Of a stretch of DNA of 64,000 bases, positions 31,976-39,756 are shown in pieces. Within the stretch, counting starts at the first letter, position 1. Each line of letters starts with the position of its first letter. The stretch spans positions 1 to 64,000 of the forward strand of contig NZ_JAJONF010000008.1 in the NCBI RefSeq assembly GCF_021462265.1, written 5' to 3'. The stretch comes from Streptomyces shenzhenensis (GTDB lineage Bacteria; Actinomycetota; Actinomycetes; Streptomycetales; Streptomycetaceae). Below the pieces are notes generated by a model. The model was not told where the DNA came from, did no database searches, and was given only the letters and a program-made list of their open reading frames with translations. A program made the position numbers and the translations under genes.

Positions 31976-32943
31976 GCCGCCGCCTTGAGCGCCGCGCGGT
32001 GGCCGGGCCAGCCCGGCGTGGTGACGACGGTGCCGTGGTGCGCCACCAGGCGGGCCGGCAGGCCGAGGCGGGTCAGCCAGCGTTCGGCGCCCGCGCCCTT
32101 GACCAGGGCCGCGGTGGTGGCCGCGTTGGCGTCGGCGCAGCTGGCCGCGGCCACCGAGACGGTGCGCCACGGGGAGCGGACCGGCAGTCCGGTGCGCGGG
32201 TCGACGATGTGGTGGAGGTCGTGGCCGCCGCGCTGCCAGCGGCGGGCGCTGGTGCCGGAGGTCGCGAGGCCGCCGGAGCGCAGGCCGAGGGCGTCGTACG
32301 GCCCCTGAACGGGTGTCTCGTCCACCGGTCCGGTGACGTCCTGGACCCGGATCTGCCAGCCGTCCGCCGGGGGTTCACCGGCGACCGCGGTGTCGCCGCC
32401 GAGGCTCACCAGCACCCCGCAGCCGGCCGTGTCGGCCAGTGTTCGCGCGGCCCGGTCGGCGGCCCAGGCCTTGGCCGTGGCACCCAGGTCCAGGCGGACG
32501 CCCTCGGGGACGACGACCGTGCCGGTGGCCGGGTCCAGGGTGACCTTGCGCCAGCCCGGGGCGCGGCGCACCCGCAGGGAGACCGGGCGGTCGTCCTCGC
32601 TCACGAGGGTGAAGTCGCGGTCGTAGCCGATCGCGGCCATCGCCGAGCCGACGGTCGGGTCCACCGCTCCGTCCGTGGCCTCGGCCGCGCGCAGGGCGAC
32701 GGCGAGGGCCTCCGCGAGCAGCGGGCTGACCCGGACCGGGCGGCCGTGGGTGGTGTCGAGGGCGGCCAGTTCGGAGTCGGCGCGGAACCGGCTGCAGGCC
32801 GCGTCCACCTCGGCGAGCTGCCGGGCGAGGAGCAGGTTGCAGGAGTCCAGCAGGGCCGGGTCGGTGACGACCAGGCGGACGGTGGTTCCGAGGGCACGCC
32901 AGTCGGCGGCGGCCGTCGGCCGCGGGTCGGCGGCGGGGGTCAT
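31972..32943 (-). CDS. apbE: ApbE family FAD:protein FMN transferase
   Basis: 323 aa. It attaches FMN covalently to Ser/Thr in a short motif of partner proteins. ALGTTVRLVV at the N-terminus, SRFRADSELAAL, VRLDLGATAKAWAADRAAR and SARRWQRGGHDLHHIVDPRTGLPV are family blocks. No obvious signal peptide or lipobox is present. It overlaps by ATGA the gene for the Ser/Gly-rich membrane protein whose end matches the flavinylation motif, and overlaps the haem protein gene by GTGA. Confidence 0.93.
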   Translation of the reverse strand: MTPAADPRPTAAADWRALGTTVRLVVTDPALLDSCNLLLARQLAEVDAACSRFRADSELAALDTTHGRPVRVSPLLAEALAVALRAAEATDGAVDPTVGSAMAAIGYDRDFTLVSEDDRPVSLRVRRAPGWRKVTLDPATGTVVVPEGVRLDLGATAKAWAADRAARTLADTAGCGVLVSLGGDTAVAGEPPADGWQIRVQDVTGPVDETPVQGPYDALGLRSGGLATSGTSARRWQRGGHDLHHIVDPRTGLPVRSPWRTVSVAAASCADANAATTAALVKGAGAERWLTRLGLPARLVAHHGTVVTTPGWPGHRAALKAAA

Positions 32944-33317
32944 GACGCCCCCGAGGCGGCGTCGGCGGATCCGCTTCCGGAGGTGAGCCCGCCGGACGAG
33001 GACTGGAGGTCCGAGCTGGACGAACCTGACGAGCTCGACGAGTCCGTCGACTTGGAGGACGTCGAACTGCCCGTGTCCGACGCGGAGCCGGAGCTGTTGC
33101 CGGAGCCGCTGGAGCTCGACGTCGTACCGCTGCCGCTGCTCGCCGCCGTCTCGGCGTCCGACTGCAACGTGCCGACCAGGGCGAACACCCCGGCCGCCGC
33201 GGCGAGCGTGACCGCCGCCGCCAGCGCCGCCGTGCGCCGCGTCCCCCGGCGGACCGCCGCGGCCGCGCCCCGCTCCCGGCGGTCCCCCGGCTCCCTGCCT
33301 TGCACTCTCTCGGTCAT
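32940..33317 (-). CDS. Ser/Gly-rich membrane-anchored protein ending in a flavinylation-like motif
   Basis: 125 aa from the ATG at 33317 (AGGAGGGG seven bases upstream). A basic N-terminus (1-27), one membrane helix (28-50), then about 70 residues almost only Ser, Gly, Thr and Asp. The last seven residues are DAASGAS (119-125), which fit the ApbE target pattern D-x-x-[S/T]-G-A-[S/T]. No FMN-binding domain precedes it. It overlaps apbE by ATGA. I infer that it may be the operon's flavin carrier, but simple low-complexity chance cannot be excluded. Confidence 0.7.
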   Translation of the reverse strand: MTERVQGREPGDRRERGAAAAVRRGTRRTAALAAAVTLAAAAGVFALVGTLQSDAETAASSGSGTTSSSSGSGNSSGSASDTGSSTSSKSTDSSSSSGSSSSDLQSSSGGLTSGSGSADAASGAS

Positions 33318-33432
33318 GACCGATCCCCTCCTGCGTGACTCTGTGTCACGCACTACGTTCGGGTACCGGCCTGAGAGAAGTCTGTGAGGACCCCATACGA
33401 AGCGGAAGAACTGTCTGAGACGTTCCTGAAAT

Positions 33433-33473
33433 GCCGCGGCGGCCACCGGTGGGTCACCGGTGGCCGCCGCGGC
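33433..33473. terminator. Terminator downstream of proS
   Basis: 19-bp perfect arms (33433-33451 and 33455-33473; arm gccgcggcggccaccggtg) around a three-base loop, ten bases after the proS stop and upstream of the redox operon. It should isolate the two. Confidence 0.85.
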
Positions 33474-33483
33474 GGGAGGCGGG

Positions 33484-35190
33484 TCAGTTCGCGGCCAGGC
33501 GGGCGATCGCCTCGTCCACCGTGAGCTCCTCGCGCTCGCCCGTCTTGCGGTCCTTGAGCTCCAGGACGCCCTCGGCGGAGCGGCGGCCCGCGACCAGGAT
33601 CTGCGGTACGCCGATGAGCTCGGCGTCCGTGAACTTCACGCCCGGGGTGACCCCGGCCCGGTCGTCGACCAGGACGCGCAGCCCGGCCTCCCGCAGCTTC
33701 TCCGAGACGTCCAGGGCGAGTTCGATCTGCAGGGCCTTGCCGGCCGCGACGACGTGCACATCGGCCGGGGCGACCTCACGCGACCAGACCAGGCCGTGCT
33801 CGTCGGCGGTCTGCTCGGCGAGGGCGGCGACGGCACGGGAGACGCCGATGCCGTAGGAGCCCATCGTCACGCGGACCGGCTTGCCGTTCTGGCCGAGGAC
33901 GTCCAGCTTGAGGGCGTTGGTGTACTTCTGGCCCAGCTGGAAGATGTGGCCGATCTCGATGGCGCGGTCCAGCTTCAGGCCGGTGCCGCACTTCGGGCAG
34001 GGGTCGCCGTCCTGCACGACGACGACGTCGACGAACTCGTCCACCTCGAAGTCGCGGCCGGACACCACGTTTTTGGCGTGCGTGCCCGCCTTGTTGGCGC
34101 CGGTGATCCAGGCGGTGCCGGGCGCCACGCGCGGGTCGGCGACGTACTTCACCTTCTCGCCGAGACCCTGCGGGCCGACGTAGCCGCGGACCAGGTCGGG
34201 ACGGCCCGCGAAGTCCGCCTCGGTGACCAGCTCGACACCGGCCGGGGCGAAGTGCTCCTCGACCTTGCCCATGTCGACCTCGCGGTCACCCGGCACGCCG
34301 ATGGCCACGATCTCGCCGTCGACCTTCACCAGCAGGTTCTTCAGCGTGTCGGAGGCCTGGACGCCGAGATACGCGGCGAGGGTCTCGATGGTCGGCGTGT
34401 CCGGGGTCGGGATCTCCTCGAGGGCGGGCACGCCGGACGCGTCCACCGGCTTCAGCTCGTACGCGACCGCCTCGGTGTTGGCCGCGAAGTCGCAGTTCGG
34501 GCAGTCGGCGAAGGTGTCCTCGCCGGCCTCGGCCGGGGCCAGGAACTCCTCCGACTTCGAGCCGCCCATGGCGCCGGCGGTGGCGGCGACGATGCGGTAG
34601 TCGAGACCGAGGCGCTCGAAGATCCGCTGGTAGGCCGCGCGGTGCAGGGCGTACGACTTCGCCAGCCCCTCCTCGTCCAGGTCGAAGGAGTAGGAGTCCT
34701 TCATCAGGAACTCACGGCCGCGCAGGATGCCGGCGCGCGGACGGGCCTCGTCCCGGTACTTGTTCTGGATCTGGTAGAGGATGACCGGCAGGTCCTTGTA
34801 GGAGGACGCCTGGTCCTTCACCAGCAGGGTGAAGATCTCCTCGTGGGTCGGGCCGAGCAGGTAGTCGCCGCCCTTGCGGTCCTGGAGACGGAACAGCTCG
34901 GCGCCGTACTCCTCCCAGCGGCCGGTCGCCTCGTACGGCTCCCGGGGCAGGAGGGCCGGGAGCAGCACCTCCTGGGCGCCGACCGCGTCCATCTCCTCGC
35001 GGACGACCCGCTCGATGTTGGACAGCACCTTCAGGCCCAGCGGCAGCCAGGACCAGATCCCGGCCGCCGTACGGCGGACGTACCCGGCGCGGACGAGGAG
35101 CTTGTGGCTGAGGACCTCGGCGTCCGCCGGGTCGTCACGCAGCGTCTTCGCCATCAACTGGGACATGCGTTGGACCGGTGCGTTCGCCAT
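33484..35190 (-). CDS. proS: Prolyl-tRNA synthetase (prokaryotic type)
   Basis: 568 aa, class II synthetase charging tRNA-Pro. Motif 2 region FRDEARPR-like is seen as [25 protein letters not shown]. The editing insertion (about residues 220-400) and the anticodon-binding end ([32 protein letters not shown]) are present. Length matches the Streptomyces protein I remember. It stands as a single gene. Confidence 0.97.
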   Translation of the reverse strand: MANAPVQRMSQLMAKTLRDDPADAEVLSHKLLVRAGYVRRTAAGIWSWLPLGLKVLSNIERVVREEMDAVGAQEVLLPALLPREPYEATGRWEEYGAELFRLQDRKGGDYLLGPTHEEIFTLLVKDQASSYKDLPVILYQIQNKYRDEARPRAGILRGREFLMKDSYSFDLDEEGLAKSYALHRAAYQRIFERLGLDYRIVAATAGAMGGSKSEEFLAPAEAGEDTFADCPNCDFAANTEAVAYELKPVDASGVPALEEIPTPDTPTIETLAAYLGVQASDTLKNLLVKVDGEIVAIGVPGDREVDMGKVEEHFAPAGVELVTEADFAGRPDLVRGYVGPQGLGEKVKYVADPRVAPGTAWITGANKAGTHAKNVVSGRDFEVDEFVDVVVVQDGDPCPKCGTGLKLDRAIEIGHIFQLGQKYTNALKLDVLGQNGKPVRVTMGSYGIGVSRAVAALAEQTADEHGLVWSREVAPADVHVVAAGKALQIELALDVSEKLREAGLRVLVDDRAGVTPGVKFTDAELIGVPQILVAGRRSAEGVLELKDRKTGEREELTVDEAIARLAAN

Positions 35191-35278
35191 GGTTCTCGTA
35201 CTCCTGCCGGAAAAGGTTGATGGCTAGGAGGTTAGCCGGGCTCGCTGTGCCGGTGGAAATCCGTTACCGGCGACGGGG

Positions 35279-35809
35279 TCACTTGCGGCGCAGCGGCAGG
35301 GGCGCGCCCATCACGGCGTACGGCTTGGGGGCGCTGGGGAAATACACCTTGCGGGCCAGGTCGACGTAGCCGAGGGAGTGGTAGAGGCCGCGGGCCGGGC
35401 TGTCGGTGTCGATCGCGGAGAGGATCGAGCGGGGCTCGGTGGCGGTGTCGGTGATGAGTGTGATCAGCCGGCGGCCGATGCCGCGGTTCTGGTGGTGGGG
35501 GTGCACGTGCAGTTCGGTGATGACGAAGGAGTCGTCGAGCCAGTCGGCGTTGCCCTGCGCACGGAGATAGGGCTCCACGACGGTGGACCACCAGTGGGTG
35601 CGGCTGTTCGGCATGCCGTAGACGAACCCCACGAGCCGGCCGTCGGCCGTGGCACCGAGGGCCCTCGCCCCGGGGTACTGCATGTGGCGCAGGACGATCT
35701 GGCGGCGGACCGCCACCTCGTCGGGGCCCAGGCCGAAGGCGATCGCTTGGACTGCCAGGGCCTCGTCCACGTGGGTGGGGAGGTCCAGGGGGCCGATCAC
35801 GAGGTCCAT
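35279..35809 (-). CDS. GNAT family N-acetyltransferase
   Basis: 176 aa. The acetyl-CoA loop is HPHHQNRGIGRRLITLI (R/Q-x-x-G-x-G/A pattern), preceded by the beta-strand FVITELHVHP. DSPARGLYHSLGYVDLARKVYF is the typical motif B end. The substrate is unknown. It lies between proS and a second GNAT gene, all minus strand. Confidence 0.88.
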   Translation of the reverse strand: MDLVIGPLDLPTHVDEALAVQAIAFGLGPDEVAVRRQIVLRHMQYPGARALGATADGRLVGFVYGMPNSRTHWWSTVVEPYLRAQGNADWLDDSFVITELHVHPHHQNRGIGRRLITLITDTATEPRSILSAIDTDSPARGLYHSLGYVDLARKVYFPSAPKPYAVMGAPLPLRRK

Positions 35810-35847
35810 GGGGGGAGGGTACAGGGGGCGGAGCGTGGCCGTCCGGG

Positions 35848-35925
35848 TGCGGGTGGGTCGTGGCCGGTTGCGCTCACGCGGCCGCGTGTCGGTACGGCCC
35901 CGCGTGTCCCTCGGGGCGCGTCTCC
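35848..35925. repeat. Diverged dispersed-repeat copy
   Basis: gggtgcgggtgggtcgtggc, cacgcggccgcgtgtcggta, then cggccccgcgtgtccctcgg. It matches the layout of the units at 29748-29992 and 27615-27690 with several changes. Fills most of the gap between the two GNAT genes. Confidence 0.6.
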
Positions 35926-35950
35926 CCCGGCGCCGGTCAGAGGAGCACCG

Positions 35951-36799
35951 TCAGAACAGGACGCTCATGAACGCTCCGACCTCCTGGAAGCCCACCCTCA
36001 GATACGTCCTGCGTGCCGCCGTGTTGAAGTCGTTGACGTAGAGGCTGACGACCGGGGCCACGTCGGCCAGGGCGTAGCGCAGCACCGCCGCCATTCCGGG
36101 GGCCGCCAGGCCCATGCCCCGGTACTCGGGGGCGACCCACACGCCCTGGATCTGGCAGGCCTCGGCCGTCGCCGCGCCGATCTCCGCCTTGAAGACGACC
36201 TTGCCGTTGTCGTCGAGCCGGGCGAACGAGCGGCCGGAGCCGACGAGTTCGGCGACCCTCGCCTGGTAGAGGAGGCCGCCGTCGCCGGCCAGCGGGGAGA
36301 CGCCCACCTCCTCCGTGAACATCGCCACGCACGCCGGCATGATCGCCTCCATCTCGTCCTTGCGGATGCGGCGGACGTAGGGATCCGGAACGATGTCGGC
36401 GGGCATCCGGTCGGTGACCATCAGGGGCTGGTTGCGGCGCACCTCGCGGGCGGGGCCCCAGTGCGGCTCCAGGAGGCGCCAGAGCTGGGCGGTGGCCTCG
36501 GCGGGGCCGACGATCGAGGAGCAGCGGCGTCCGGCCCGGCGGGCCCGGTCGGCGAAGGCGCGGATCGCGCGCGGGGTGGCGCAGATCGGGACCAGGTTGG
36601 CGCCGGCGTAGCAGAGGGACGTGAGCATGCCGTCCTCGTACCAGCCCCACATCTCGCCGCCGAGGCGCCAGGGGTCGAGGCCGGCCACCTGGACACGTGA
36701 GGTCACGAAGGCGTTCGTGACCGGCTCGCGGCCGAGTACGGCGAGCGCGGCGTCCAGGTCGCTCGGTTCGAGCACCCGTGAGGTGGTCTGCGTCAACAC
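35951..36799 (-). CDS. GNAT acetyltransferase with DUF4081-type N-terminal domain
   Basis: 282 aa. The N-terminal half (LDAALAVLGREPVTNAFVTSRVQVAGLDPWRLGGEMWGWYEDG) fits the DUF4081 domain of actinobacterial acetyltransferases. The C-terminal half is a GNAT domain with IQGVWVAPEYRGMGLAAPGMAAVLRYAL and SLYVNDFNTAARRTYLRVGFQEVG. It is conserved beside ispG/proS as far as I recall. The substrate is unknown. Confidence 0.88.
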   Translation of the reverse strand: MLTQTTSRVLEPSDLDAALAVLGREPVTNAFVTSRVQVAGLDPWRLGGEMWGWYEDGMLTSLCYAGANLVPICATPRAIRAFADRARRAGRRCSSIVGPAEATAQLWRLLEPHWGPAREVRRNQPLMVTDRMPADIVPDPYVRRIRKDEMEAIMPACVAMFTEEVGVSPLAGDGGLLYQARVAELVGSGRSFARLDDNGKVVFKAEIGAATAEACQIQGVWVAPEYRGMGLAAPGMAAVLRYALADVAPVVSLYVNDFNTAARRTYLRVGFQEVGAFMSVLF

Positions 36800-36909
36800 G
36801 TGCGGGGCCTCACGCTGATGGGTTCTGCTGATCTCCGCACTGTACCTGCGGAAGCCTGGCCGCGCCGCCCCGTGTGCCGTGATGTGACCGTGAGCTGGGG
36901 TTCCGTCCT

Positions 36910-37035
36910 GGGGGCTGCCGCCCCCAGACCCCCGCTTCGGCCTCCGGCCTCGTCCTCAAACGCCGGACGGGCTGTCAATCAGCCGCTCCGGCGTTTGAGG
37001 AGCGGGGTTCAGGGGCTGCGCGTCTTGAGGACGGG
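36910..37035. terminator. Dispersed palindromic element between ispG and the GNAT gene
   Basis: A 15-bp perfect stem (36953-36967 with 36987-37001; arm tcctcaaacgccgga) extended by weaker pairing, flanked by ccccagacccccgcttcggc on the left. I recall the cctcaaacgccggacgggct core as very common near gene ends in Streptomyces. It probably serves as the ispG terminator. Confidence 0.75.
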
Positions 37036-37088
37036 ACGGGACGGGCAGGGGCGGCGGGAGCGAGGAAATCCCGCCGCCCTCGGACGTC

Positions 37089-38246
37089 TCAGCCCGCCAC
37101 CGACACCGACGGCTCTCCCGACTCCGTGCCCGCCGCCTCCATCTGCTCGGCCAGCTTCATGGCCTCTTCGATGAGGGTCTCGACGATCTTGGACTCGGGG
37201 ACCGTCTTGATGACCTCGCCCTTGACGAAGATCTGGCCCTTGCCGTTGCCGGAGGCGACGCCGAGGTCGGCCTCGCGCGCCTCGCCGGGGCCGTTCACCA
37301 CGCAGCCCATGACGGCGACGCGCAGCGGCACCTCCATGCCCGTGAGGCCGGCGGTGACCTCTTCGGCGAGCTTGTAGACGTCGACCTGGGCACGGCCGCA
37401 GGACGGGCAGGAGACGATCTCCAGGCCGCGCTGCTTGAGGTTGAGGGACTCCAGGATCTGGTTGCCGACCTTGACCTCCTCGACCGGGGGCGCGCTCAGG
37501 GACACCCGGATCGTGTCGCCGATGCCCTGGGAGAGAAGCGCGCCGAAGGCGACGGCCGACTTGATGGTGCCCTGGAAGGCCGGGCCGGCCTCCGTGACAC
37601 CGAGGTGGAGGGGGTAGTCGCACTGGGCGGCCAGCTGCCGGTACGCCTCGATCATCACGACCGGGTCGTTGTGCTTGACCGAGATCTTGATGTCGCGGAA
37701 GTCGTGCTCCTCGAAGAGGGACGCCTCCCACAGGGCCGACTCGACCAGGGCCTCGGGGGTCGCCTTGCCGTACTTCTGCAGCAGCCGGCGGTCCAGGGAA
37801 CCGGCGTTGACGCCGATGCGGATCGGGGTGCCGTGGTCCTTGGCGGCCGCGGCGATCTCCTTGACCTTGTCGTCGAACTGCTTGATGTTGCCGGGGTTGA
37901 CGCGGACGGCGGCGCAGCCGGCCTCGATCGCGGCGAAGACGTACTTCGGCTGGAAGTGGATGTCCGCGATGACCGGGATCTGGGACTTCCTGGCGATGGT
38001 CGCCAGCGCGTCGGCGTCGTCCTGGGTGGGACAGGCGACCCGGACGATCTGGCAGCCGGAGGCCGTGAGCTCGGCGATCTGCTGGAGGGTCGCGCCGACG
38101 TCGGACGTACGGGTCGTGGTCATCGACTGGACCGAGACCGGGGCGTCCCCGCCGACCGGCACGGAGCCGACCTGGATCTGCCGGCTCTTCCGGCGCTCGG
38201 CGAGCTTGGTCGGAACGGACGGCATGCCGAGAGAAATCGCAGTCAT
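37089..38246 (-). CDS. ispG: 4-hydroxy-3-methylbut-2-enyl diphosphate synthase
   Basis: 385 aa. A 4Fe-4S enzyme of the non-mevalonate isoprenoid pathway, converting MEcPP to HMBPP. The TIM-barrel N-terminus ([21 protein letters not shown]) and C-terminal cluster Cys residues ([22 protein letters not shown]) are intact. dxr of the same pathway lies 5 kb away on the same strand, with rseP next to it; a DUF2690 block separates them here. Confidence 0.97.
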   Translation of the reverse strand: MTAISLGMPSVPTKLAERRKSRQIQVGSVPVGGDAPVSVQSMTTTRTSDVGATLQQIAELTASGCQIVRVACPTQDDADALATIARKSQIPVIADIHFQPKYVFAAIEAGCAAVRVNPGNIKQFDDKVKEIAAAAKDHGTPIRIGVNAGSLDRRLLQKYGKATPEALVESALWEASLFEEHDFRDIKISVKHNDPVVMIEAYRQLAAQCDYPLHLGVTEAGPAFQGTIKSAVAFGALLSQGIGDTIRVSLSAPPVEEVKVGNQILESLNLKQRGLEIVSCPSCGRAQVDVYKLAEEVTAGLTGMEVPLRVAVMGCVVNGPGEAREADLGVASGNGKGQIFVKGEVIKTVPESKIVETLIEEAMKLAEQMEAAGTESGEPSVSVAG

Positions 38247-38381
38247 CTGCTGTGCAACCCCAAGTCGTGGATCTAGGTCCAGGTCCGCCCGTCGGAGGCG
38301 GATTCCGGCGGGTTCCAGGCTCCGAGATTACGGCACCGGCACTGGAGCGAGCACATGCCCCATCCGGAGACCCACTCATTG

Positions 38382-38416
38382 GAAGCGACTCGGAACACGG
38401 TGTTCCGAGTCGCTTC
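38382..38416. repeat. 35-nt perfect palindrome upstream of ispG
   Basis: Arms gaagcgactcggaacac (38382-38398) and gtgttccgagtcgcttc (38400-38416) pair perfectly around one central base, 136 nt before the ispG start. There is no U run on either side. Its near-zero loop argues for a protein-binding site or cruciform rather than a simple terminator. Confidence 0.75.
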
Positions 38417-38459
38417 GAACGCGGTGCGGCCAGGGGATTTTCACAGGGTTAACCGTGCC

Positions 38460-38480
38460 CTGACCGCCCTCGGCGGTCAG
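38460..38480 (-). terminator. Hairpin overlapping the stop of the 42-aa ORF
   Basis: 9-bp stem ctgaccgcc/ggcggtcag with a three-base loop. On the minus strand it begins at the TGA of the small frame at 38477-38605. Confidence 0.6.
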
Positions 38481-38605
38481 CCGCGCGGCCGGGCCGAGTC
38501 CCGAGCGGACGGCGAGGTGAAGTCGCCGGCGTCGAAGTCGTGGATCACGTCCCGGACCTGGTCCGGTCTGGTGAACGTGGTCTTGGCGAGCTTCACGTCC
38601 GGCAT
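38477..38605 (-). CDS. Short ORF, possible DUF397 C-terminal fragment
   Basis: 42 aa from the ATG at 38605. FTRPDQVRDVIHDFDAGDF resembles the C-terminal end of DUF397 domains (FT, then about 13 residues, then G-E/D-F), but the usual Trp and the N-terminal half are missing. Codon third positions are mostly G/C. It may be a remnant of a DUF397 gene, or a small gene of its own. The identification is weak. Confidence 0.35.
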   Translation of the reverse strand: MPDVKLAKTTFTRPDQVRDVIHDFDAGDFTSPSARDSARPRG

Positions 38606-38832
38606 GACGCACAACGCGCCGCCCGGATCGTCAGCCGGACGGCGCGTCACACAGGGCGAACGTTGCCTGGTACGGCACTGGCTTGCCGCGGCGCCCGGTA
38701 CCCGCCGCGCGGCGGGGGAACCGGGAGATGGAGGAGCCGAGGCCGCTCACCGGCGAGCCGCCCCGCAGCGGAGTGATCAAGCCGCACCGGGAGACTGGCG
38801 GCGGATCTGACGCGAGCGGGGCGGCCGGAGTC

Positions 38833-39375
38833 CTACTGGTTGGCCTGGATCTGCCTGAGGAAGGTGTGCGACCGGTCCCAGACGCTCAGCAGCGCCCAGG
38901 TGTAGTAGTGGCCGTCGACCATGTCCGTCCACGCCGGCCATCCGGTTGCGCCGTAGTACTCGGTCCCGTTGCACTCCTCCCAGCTGCTGCCGGTGTCGCT
39001 CGGACCGGGGAAGCAGGATTTCTGCAGCGCCGAGGCGTTCGACTGGTTGCTGGTCATGGCGAGGACCGAGAGGTCGACGCCCCAGCCGGCCTGCTGCGCT
39101 GCCGTGTTCTCGACGGCTTCCGCCCAGTTGCTGTTGCAGGTGCCGGAGTACCGGTTGTACAGCGTGACGGTCGCGGCGCCGCTGGTGTACGTGGCGGTGG
39201 TCGTGGACGTCACGGGGCAGCCGTAGGTGCGCGGGTCGTGGCCCACACAACTGCTGCCGTTGCAGCTCGCAGCGGCGGCCGAGGCCTGGCTTGCGCCGGT
39301 GAACAGGCCGAAGCCGGTGGTCAGGAGTACGAGACTGGCCGCTGTGAGGGTAGCGGCGTGGCGGTTGCGGGCCAT
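38833..39375 (-). CDS. Secreted DUF2690 (YjfA-like) protein
   Basis: 180 aa with a Sec signal peptide (RNRHAATLTAASLVLLTTGFGLFTGASQASA, cleaved about residue 34). The mature part starts with the DUF2690 pattern SCNGSSCVGHDPRTYGCPVTSTTTATYTSGAATVTLYNRYSGTCNSNWAEA. Several Cys pairs suggest disulfides. The family is common in Streptomyces; the function is unknown. Divergent from a membrane-anchored regulator-like protein that carries the same domain. Confidence 0.88.
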   Translation of the reverse strand: MARNRHAATLTAASLVLLTTGFGLFTGASQASAAAASCNGSSCVGHDPRTYGCPVTSTTTATYTSGAATVTLYNRYSGTCNSNWAEAVENTAAQQAGWGVDLSVLAMTSNQSNASALQKSCFPGPSDTGSSWEECNGTEYYGATGWPAWTDMVDGHYYTWALLSVWDRSHTFLRQIQANQ

Positions 39376-39756
39376 GGCATGTCTCCGTGTCCGAGGATGA
39401 GGTCGGTTGGCTGGTGGAGCGGGTGCTGCAGCGCCTGCGGGCTTGCCGCGACGTGCGAAGGCGCTCGCTTGCTCGGGCCGCGCCGGATCACTTGAGCGAC
39501 GAGCGGCCGCACACCGGCCGCTCGTCGCACCCCGTCACCGCGGCCGAGCCGCGCCGCGGAATGCCCCGCTCGCTGCGGGTGCCCTGCCAGGTGTAGAGGT
39601 GGGATTGTCCAGCGGGAAGTGCCGTGGACAATGGCTCTCGCGGGTTTGTCCACGACGGGGTCGGGGTGCCGCTTGCACCCCCGGTTTCGATGCGGACCGA
39701 GAGACTGAAGCGCGTTCCGCGTTGGCGAAAGATCCTTCGTAGCAGGGGGGTTGAGC
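39376..39756. promoter_or_regulatory. Divergent control region of the DUF2690 pair
   Basis: 381 nt. A perfect 14-bp hairpin (39496-39509 with 39515-39528; arm gcgacgagcggccg) lies in the leader of the secreted-protein gene. Further right are three evenly spaced half-sites: ttgtcca (39605), tggacaa (39625) and ttgtcca (39645), exactly 20 nt apart. They are candidate binding sites for the neighbouring HTH protein. No -35/-10 pair is certain. Confidence 0.5.

Larger units (their letters stand above)
38247..38832. other. Region upstream of ispG with palindromes and a short ORF
   Basis: 586 nt lacking a full-size gene. It contains the perfect palindrome at 38382-38416, the hairpin at 38460-38480 and the 42-codon frame at 38477-38605, listed separately. 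The ispG promoter must lie in its left part. The segment 38620-38830 shows only short GC inverted repeats. Confidence 0.6.
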
